NCBI GenBank assembly: GCA_016302165.1
Contig: JAEDOD010000026.1
Span: forward strand, 1 to 18,833
Direction: 5' to 3'
Source: Sphaerochaetaceae bacterium
GTDB taxonomy: Bacteria > Spirochaetota > Spirochaetia > Sphaerochaetales > Sphaerochaetaceae
Length of the DNA: 18,833 nucleotides
Made by a program: the position numbers and the translations under genes. Positions within the stretch are counted from its first letter, which is position 1. Every line of letters starts with the position of its first letter. This document shows positions 14,234 through 18,833 of the stretch, piece by piece. A model generated the notes under the pieces. It was given only the letters and a program-made list of their open reading frames with translations, was not told the origin of the DNA and searched no databases.

Positions 14234-14651
14234 AACCAGTAGTAATCTCCAGGTATAGGTCATCAAGCCTGGTCCTGGAATCTTTTCCATTCCTTATTTC
14301 GCATTCCCATACTGTTATCACCCGCCATCCTGATTGTTCCAAGAGGATGGTGTTTTCCCTGTCCCGATTGATGTTTCTTTCAATCTTGTTCTGCCAGAAG
14401 GAAACGTTGGACTTGGGAAGAGTAAAGAGAGGGCAGGACAGATGGCCATGCCAGAAGCAGCCGTTGACGAATATTACGCATTTCCATTTCTTCAGGACTA
14501 TATCTGGAGTCCCGGGAAGTGAGGAGACATTCTTTCTGTATCTCAGTCCTCTGGAGAAGAGGTAGGATCTGACCACTTTCTCAGGCTTGGTATCCTTGCC
14601 TTTGATGGCCTTCATTGTCCTGCTTCTCTCTTCTTTTGTAAGCTTATCCAT
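14223..14651 (-). CDS. vsr: Very short patch repair (Vsr) mismatch endonuclease
   Basis: A 142-residue Vsr-type nuclease, which nicks DNA 5' of a T:G mismatch produced by deamination of 5-methylcytosine. The N-terminal KEERSRTMKAIKGKDTKPE is typical. PGTPDIVL carries the metal-binding Asp50. The zinc and active-site block GCFWHGHLSC (64-73) is followed by LPKSNVSFWQNKIERNINRD and GWRVITVWECEI (109-119). The position of active-site His64 in E. coli Vsr appears to be Asn63 here, a change also possible in relatives. Length matches the family (about 140-155). No cytosine methyltransferase gene is in the window, though vsr normally accompanies one. Its ATG lies 1 base after the TGA of the upstream membrane-protein gene and lacks its own ribosome-binding site, so translation is probably coupled. 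Confidence 0.9.
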   Translation of the reverse strand: MDKLTKEERSRTMKAIKGKDTKPEKVVRSYLFSRGLRYRKNVSSLPGTPDIVLKKWKCVIFVNGCFWHGHLSCPLFTLPKSNVSFWQNKIERNINRDRENTILLEQSGWRVITVWECEIRNGKDSRTRLDDLYLEITTGSTP

Positions 14652-14652
14652 A

Positions 14653-15336
14653 TCAGAAGATGAAATAGAAGGACAGGTCCACTATTGCGTGGACAATTAT
14701 TGGAAGCCACATGGCTCCAGACCACTTCTTCATGGAAAGAAGGGCGAAATGGAAGATGGTGGACCAGACTATATCTGGCATGGCCAACAATAATGTGCTC
14801 CTGTTGATACCATATTTGGCAAAGGGTAGGGCGCTCTGGTAGATGCCGTAGACCAGGGCAGGAATAATAAGTTTCAGAAGCCGTGGAAGATTGGACCTGT
14901 CCACAAGGGTTGGAACCAGGCCTCTATATAGAAACTCCTCCAGGAAGGCGATGAATACTAGGTAGTATATCCAGGCCATGGCTCCAGATCTTGGAGTTTC
15001 TGCCACCCTAGTGGCCATTGGATACATCAAGGCGTAGATGGTGGTAAGGATCATGGTCAACAGATACCTGTCGGTCTTGATGTACCAAAGCTTATCGTCG
15101 AAGTCACGCCTATATCTTGCGATGCTTCCAATAAAGACTATTATCATGGGAAGGGCTATGATGAAGTTGAAGAATAGCATGGGAAGATAGCCGTATGGAG
15201 AAGTAACAGAAGCCAGGGTTCCGCTATTCTTGAGCTTCAGACTTATGAAATAGGTCCATATATATTGCAATAAGGCATAAAGGATGCCTAGAAGGGCGAA
15301 GACATTACCCCTTTTCTCTGAAGAATTCTGTTCCAT
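14653..15336 (-). CDS. CPBP (CAAX/Abi-type) intramembrane protease family protein, motif-degenerate
   Basis: A 227-residue membrane protein with about six to eight membrane segments. Motif 1 of CPBP proteases is intact as FLEEFLYRG (Glu133, Glu134, Arg138). Motif 2 (F-x-x-x-H) reads YGIYQ at 163-167, so the catalytic His is Gln. Motif 3 (H-x-x-x-N) reads HAIVD, with His216 kept and Asn replaced by Asp220. Proteolysis is therefore doubtful, and a scaffold or other membrane role is possible. Family roles include prenyl-protein processing and bacteriocin self-immunity, but nothing here selects one. It is the first gene of a minus-strand pair with vsr. No Shine-Dalgarno site is seen before the start; a palindromic element lies 22-51 bases upstream. 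Confidence 0.75.
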   Translation of the reverse strand: MEQNSSEKRGNVFALLGILYALLQYIWTYFISLKLKNSGTLASVTSPYGYLPMLFFNFIIALPMIIVFIGSIARYRRDFDDKLWYIKTDRYLLTMILTTIYALMYPMATRVAETPRSGAMAWIYYLVFIAFLEEFLYRGLVPTLVDRSNLPRLLKLIIPALVYGIYQSALPFAKYGINRSTLLLAMPDIVWSTIFHFALLSMKKWSGAMWLPIIVHAIVDLSFYFIF

Positions 15337-15357
15337 AGGAAGATGATATTCGTTGTA

Positions 15358-15387
15358 GGGAAGAAAGTGAAGAACGTTCTTTTTCCC
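15358..15387. promoter_or_regulatory. Palindromic element upstream of the CPBP gene
   Basis: GGGAAGAAAG and CTTTTTCCC arms surround a 12-bp perfect palindrome AAGAACGTTCTT (15370-15381). Read on the minus strand it begins GGGAAAAAG, the arm of the element before the FtsH-like gene at 5882-5905. It could be an operator or an RNA hairpin; it has no adjacent T tract. Confidence 0.4.
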
Positions 15388-15556
15388 TATCTCTCCTTAA
15401 TAATGGGTAGCTCTGTCCTTCTATTTGCATATTGTGAGGTATTTCTTCATTTTATCTAAAGCCATAATTGTGCTTGTGTGAAGAATTGTAGAGAGAATGT
15501 GACGAAGGGTTTTCATCCTGTTCCTTTGGTTTATATTCCTTCTAGAGGTGAAAGCT

Positions 15557-16687
15557 ATGAAACAGTTCAAGACATTAATCTTTATTTCTTTAGTTGCATT
15601 ATTGGTCTCTTCCCCACTCTTTGCCAGCGGAGCTGTAGAGAAGGGAAAAGATTTTTCATCCATTGATCTTGCTACAGCCACCGGCTCTGAAATGGAGGCT
15701 GCCTGGAGCCGTTCTCTCGAAAGCTACAATACCCAGCGCTCTACTCTCCGTTCTGCCATGGATGAAGCCATAAGGAACAATGATGTTTCAGACTATCTGG
15801 AGCTTAGAGGAGTATATGGAAGCCTTAAGGTTCCAGAGATTACAGAAGAGGAGAATGACATCATTCTGGAGAGGATCCTCAATAGCCAGGATGAAGATGA
15901 GAAGGCTGCCCTATCTTCCTTCCTTTATGCCTCCTCCAGATATTACCATCCTGTTCTTACCTTCCAGTATGAAGTGAAGGGGGAAAGGATGACGAGAACA
16001 TATAGAAAGACAGTTTCCGTTGCTCCGGGAAGTGAAGTTGAAGTTCCATCTCTTGAAGGAGAGGGCCTTTTCCAGGGCTGGAGCCTTGATGGCACCACAG
16101 TCTCCTACAAAAGCGGAGAGAAGATGAGTATGCCTTATACAGACACTATCCTATACCCAATCTTCACTTCTGGAATCAGCTTCTCAGATCCAGTTACAGG
16201 CCTGGAAAGCTACACTGAAGGTAATGTTGCCACTCTTCCGGAGAATGAAGCAGGAGAAGGCCTGGTGTTCCTGGGCTGGTATGACGAGTATGGCCGTAAG
16301 GCAGAAGGAGACAGTGTAACTGTAGAGAATGGAAAGAGTGCAAAATACACAGCATACTGGAAGGGCCTTGAAATAGGAGATGGTTCAATCCGCTACTATG
16401 AAGAAGGAAAGATTCCTTCTGGAACACAGGTGCTGCTATCCTTCCCACTTGTAAACATCGGCAATGTTCCACTCAATAGCATTTCAGTGAAAATTGAAGG
16501 AGAAGGAGTGACTGTACTTTCATCCTCTTCCTTGAAGGTGACACTTGTAGGGTCCTCCAGCACTATCAGCCCCACATTCCTTATCTATGTTGACGGGGAG
16601 AAGGGAGAGGAGAAGGTCATTACTGTCACAGCAACCGATAAGGACGGAAACCTATGGCAGAAGGACCTGAAGTTCATTCTTCAGTGA
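15557..16687 (+). CDS. Exported protein with two InlB B-like (Listeria-Bacteroides) repeats
   Basis: A 376-residue protein with a signal peptide ending SPLFA (residues 19-23) before SGAVEKG, without a lipobox Cys. The mature N-terminal third (about 30-130) is charged and probably helical (for example RSAMDEAIRNNDVSDYLELR). It is followed by two modules with the GW(S/Y)-D-G pattern of InlB B/Flg_new beta-grasp repeats (FQGWSLDGT at 172-180; FLGWYDEYG at 238-246), each ending in an aliphatic-Tyr strand (ILYPIF, YTAYWKG). The C-terminal ~100 residues look like an Ig-like or CARDB beta-sandwich (PLVNIGNVPLNSISVKIEG). A cell-surface or periplasmic role is likely; function is unknown. ATG 15557 has AGAGG 8 bases upstream and starts exactly at the signal peptide. 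It is a single-gene unit ending at an intrinsic terminator. Confidence 0.75.
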   Translation: MKQFKTLIFISLVALLVSSPLFASGAVEKGKDFSSIDLATATGSEMEAAWSRSLESYNTQRSTLRSAMDEAIRNNDVSDYLELRGVYGSLKVPEITEEENDIILERILNSQDEDEKAALSSFLYASSRYYHPVLTFQYEVKGERMTRTYRKTVSVAPGSEVEVPSLEGEGLFQGWSLDGTTVSYKSGEKMSMPYTDTILYPIFTSGISFSDPVTGLESYTEGNVATLPENEAGEGLVFLGWYDEYGRKAEGDSVTVENGKSAKYTAYWKGLEIGDGSIRYYEEGKIPSGTQVLLSFPLVNIGNVPLNSISVKIEGEGVTVLSSSSLKVTLVGSSSTISPTFLIYVDGEKGEEKVITVTATDKDGNLWQKDLKFILQ

Positions 16688-16696
16688 CGAAATGAG

Positions 16697-16732
16697 AAAA
16701 ACCCTTTTCTGTGGCCCAGAGAAGGGTTTTTT
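16697..16732 (+). terminator. Intrinsic terminator after the InlB-repeat gene
   Basis: AAAAACCCTTTTCT and AGAGAAGGGTTTTT pair over about 13 positions (one G-U) around a GTGGCCC loop, ending in six Ts. It lies 9 bases after the stop codon. Confidence 0.88.
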
Positions 16733-16752
16733 GCCATTTATGGTATGACCTA

Positions 16753-16780
16753 ACTATCATTACCATGCCATGGTTATAGT
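16753..16780. repeat. Interrupted palindrome upstream of the acyl-CoA synthetase gene
   Basis: ACCATG-C-CATGGT (16762-16774) is flanked by a second matching pair ACTAT/ATAGT (16753-16757 and 16776-16780), with a 4:1 internal loop. It lies about 95 bases before the synthetase start and could be an operator or RNA stem. Confidence 0.35.
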
Positions 16781-16872
16781 ATGCAGATTCTTCATTATGA
16801 ACAATTTTTTCTATTTGCCATAAGGATAGATTTACATTAGCTTTATTTGTGTAAGAAAAAAAGGATGAGTCC

Positions 16873-18654
16873 ATGACCAAAAAAAGGAAGGAAAAGAAAA
16901 AGAAGATAACCCATTCCCTTTGTCTTCACACAAAGAGAGCTGATGGCTACAGAATGAAATGGGTCACAGAATATACATTCAGGAATTTCCTGGAGTCCAT
17001 TACCTCCAGGTTTGGAAACAGAAAGGCCTACTCCGTCTTCGGGGACGGTGAAGACAAGTTCATCTCCTACAATAGACTGAAGTGGAGTGCAGAGGGCATA
17101 GGCTCCTATCTGATGGAGAAGGGCTTCAGGAAAGGTGACAGAATTGCAATCATGGGAGAGTCCTGTCCTCAGTGGATGATGATGTATCTCGCTGTCACAT
17201 ACTTTGGAGCTGTAGCTGTCCCAATTCTTCCAGATTTCTCATCAAGGGAGCTGCAGCAGATCCTCACCGAAAGCGGGGCCACAGCAATATGTATAAACTC
17301 AAAGCAGTTCAAGAAGGCTGAGAGCTATATCAATGAACACAAGATCATGGTCATAAGAATGGATGACCTGGTCCATGTTCCTTCCCTTCCTGAAGGATAT
17401 TCCTTCGAGGATGCTCCTGGCATTCCTCTCAAGGACCATAACCTTAACCATAAACTTCTGGATTCTTCCATTCCAGAAGAGGATGATGTAGCTTCCATCA
17501 TCTTCACCAGTGGAACCACAGGCAGCAGCAAAGGTGTGATGCTGACACATAAGAATCTTCTGATTTGTGCAGATGAAAGCTCTGATACCTACATCAAGGT
17601 TAAAAAGGGCATGAGAGTGCTGTCTATCCTGCCGATGAGCCATTGCTATGAGTTTACTGTTACCCATCTTCTCTGCCTTATGCAGGGCCTGGAGATCACT
17701 TTCCTTGGTAAGCCACCAGCAACCACAATACTCATGAAGGCATTCAGGGACCTTAGGCCCCATGTCATCCTTACGGTTCCTCTCCTTATAGAGAAGATCT
17801 ATAAGTCTGCTGTGCTCCCGACCCTTCGTGACAACCAGAAGATCAAAAAGCTCTATAGCAATCCTCTTACCAGGTGGATAGTCCTGAAGACAGTGAAAAA
17901 CAAGCTTATCTCCACCATGGGAGGCTGCATCAAGTTCTTCGGCATCGGAGGCGCTCCCATGGATCAGGAAGTCTGGGATTTCCTCTATAGGTGTCACTTT
18001 CCATATGCCCTTGGCTATGGCCTGACGGAAACCAGCCCCCTCGTTGCTGGCTGTGGCCCTAAGCATAGGATGCATAAGAGAGGATATATCGGAAAGCCTG
18101 TAAAGCATGACAGCGTCATCCTCCTGGACAAGAACAGTGAAGGTGTGGGAGAGATAGCTGTAAAGGGCCCAAATGTAATGCCTGGCTATTACAACAATGA
18201 TGCTCTCAACAAGGAAGTGTTCACCAGTGACGGCTACTTCCGTACTGGAGACCTGGGCTTCATCGACAAACAGGGATTCCTTGCCATAAGAGGTAGGGTA
18301 AAGACCATGATTCTTGGTCCTGCTGGAGAGAACATTTATCCTGAACCCATTGAAAGCCTCATAAACAACATGGAATTTGTACAGGAGTCTCTGGTTGTTC
18401 CTGGCGATGGTGGACTGGTGGCCCTGATAAAGATTGACCTTGAGGCAATGCAGGAGAAGCTGAAGATTGGAGCAGGGGAAGTAAAGGAAGAAGCTGAGAA
18501 GTACCTGTTGAAGCTTAAGAAGGCTGTAAACGAACAGCTTTCATCCTTCTCCCGCATTTCAGACACTGAGCTTCAGGAAAAGGAGTTCGAACGTACTCCT
18601 ACCCAGAAGATAAAGAGGTTCCTCTACAACCGAAAGAAGAACGATAATAAGTAA
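16873..18654 (+). CDS. Long-chain fatty acid--CoA ligase (AMP-forming acyl-CoA synthetase)
   Basis: A 593-residue adenylate-forming enzyme that activates a fatty acid through an acyl-AMP to acyl-CoA, probably at the cytoplasmic membrane face. Motifs in order: P-loop FTSGTTGSSKG (211-221), LPMSHCYE (253-260), GYGLTETSPL (381-390), FRTGD (456-460), RVKTMILGPAGENIYPEPIE (475-494) and the C-terminal catalytic Lys in TPTQKIKR (Lys579). Length and motifs fit the FadD15/long-chain group. The start at 16873 has AAAGGATGAG close upstream, giving an unusual Lys-rich head (KKRKEKKKK at 3-11). The family-like region begins at Met28 (16954), which lacks a good ribosome-binding site. An acyl-ACP synthetase (Aas-like) role is an alternative. 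Confidence 0.88.
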   Translation: MTKKRKEKKKKITHSLCLHTKRADGYRMKWVTEYTFRNFLESITSRFGNRKAYSVFGDGEDKFISYNRLKWSAEGIGSYLMEKGFRKGDRIAIMGESCPQWMMMYLAVTYFGAVAVPILPDFSSRELQQILTESGATAICINSKQFKKAESYINEHKIMVIRMDDLVHVPSLPEGYSFEDAPGIPLKDHNLNHKLLDSSIPEEDDVASIIFTSGTTGSSKGVMLTHKNLLICADESSDTYIKVKKGMRVLSILPMSHCYEFTVTHLLCLMQGLEITFLGKPPATTILMKAFRDLRPHVILTVPLLIEKIYKSAVLPTLRDNQKIKKLYSNPLTRWIVLKTVKNKLISTMGGCIKFFGIGGAPMDQEVWDFLYRCHFPYALGYGLTETSPLVAGCGPKHRMHKRGYIGKPVKHDSVILLDKNSEGVGEIAVKGPNVMPGYYNNDALNKEVFTSDGYFRTGDLGFIDKQGFLAIRGRVKTMILGPAGENIYPEPIESLINNMEFVQESLVVPGDGGLVALIKIDLEAMQEKLKIGAGEVKEEAEKYLLKLKKAVNEQLSSFSRISDTELQEKEFERTPTQKIKRFLYNRKKNDNK

Positions 18655-18660
18655 AGCATG

Positions 18661-18690
18661 GTCCTGGAGATGATCCAGGGCTTCTTTTTT
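18661..18690 (+). terminator. Intrinsic terminator after the acyl-CoA synthetase gene
   Basis: GTCCTGG and CCAGGGC form a 7-bp stem (one G-U) around AGATGAT, followed by TTCTTTTTT. It lies 6 bases after the stop codon. Confidence 0.88.
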
Positions 18691-18716
18691 GGGAGAGTGA
18701 ATAGTAGAATCTTGAT

Positions 18717-18833
18717 ATGACAAAAAGGATAATCGTATTTCTTCTGGTATTCCTCTCCTCTCTTTTGGCCTTTTCCTCCATTAGGCCCTTCCTTTCCATT
18801 TCTCCATATTTCGTAATGGATGGCCATGAGGTT
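18717..18833 (+). CDS. N terminus of an exported or membrane protein (runs off the window)
   Basis: The 39 visible residues begin MTKR and continue with a hydrophobic segment (IIVFLLVFLSSLLAFSS) typical of a signal peptide or membrane anchor, then RPFLSISPYFVMDGHEV. The frame is open to the end of the window. No clear Shine-Dalgarno sequence precedes the ATG, so the start is uncertain. No family can be named from this fragment. Confidence 0.55.
   Translation, partial: MTKRIIVFLLVFLSSLLAFSSIRPFLSISPYFVMDGHEV

Noticed and set aside
17299..18108. Minus-strand 269-codon open frame
   Set aside because: It lies wholly antisense to the acyl-CoA synthetase, whose motifs span the region, so it is a codon-usage shadow.
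1..18833. CRISPR array, insertion sequence or prophage
   Set aside because: No regular direct repeats with spacers, transposase or integrase motifs, or phage structural genes were seen on either strand.

Overview
The window looks like chromosomal DNA of a spirochaete, probably a host-associated Sphaerochaeta/Treponema-type organism. Three unrelated exported proteins carry the same kind of signal peptide ending in F-A-(S/Q)-G-A-x-E, which is typical of substrate-binding proteins in that group. Base composition is moderate, coding density is high, and Shine-Dalgarno sites are of the AGGAG type. The assignment rests on protein style only; no rRNA or marker gene is present. No insertion sequence, phage gene or CRISPR array was seen.

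Layout. 1-309 is non-coding or degraded and holds two inverted repeats. 310-1617 (minus) is an NCS2 purine permease. A 370-base divergent control region with an operator-like half-site array and two leader hairpins precedes the first ABC operon (1988-4678: binding protein, permease, ATPase of the COG2984/COG4120/COG1101 or TrpXYZ type), which ends at an intrinsic terminator. 4732-5880 (minus) is an FtsH-like AAA ATPase without a protease domain. 5934-8767 is a three-gene operon: HAAAP-type amino-acid permease, alkaline-phosphatase-superfamily phosphodiesterase-like protein and PfkB/ribokinase-like sugar kinase. A tRNA-Arg(CCG) lies on the minus strand at 8769-8840. 8874-9923 (minus, mtnA-like isomerase) and 9987-11297 (plus, MTA/SAH deaminase) diverge. 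A promoter with a palindromic operator and a 14-codon leader peptide (MKTISRYWRSAPGT) then precedes a second, paralogous TrpXYZ-like operon (11489-14233). Converging on it are vsr (14223-14651) and an atypical CPBP membrane protein (14653-15336). A secreted protein with InlB-like repeats (15557-16687), a long-chain acyl-CoA synthetase (16873-18654) and the start of another exported or membrane protein (18717 onward) complete the window.

How the genes fit together. Much of the window concerns uptake and salvage: two copies of a probable aromatic amino-acid ABC importer, one secondary amino-acid permease, a purine permease, and two enzymes of methylthioadenosine breakdown by the deaminase route. 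That route gives methylthioinosine, then hypoxanthine plus methylthioribose-1-phosphate; the phosphorylase needed between the two enzymes is not in the window.

The most interesting signals are the Tyr/Trp-containing leader peptide with its internal GC-rich hairpin in front of the second ABC operon, the quite different leader of the first, and the protease-less FtsH-like protein with an altered pore loop.
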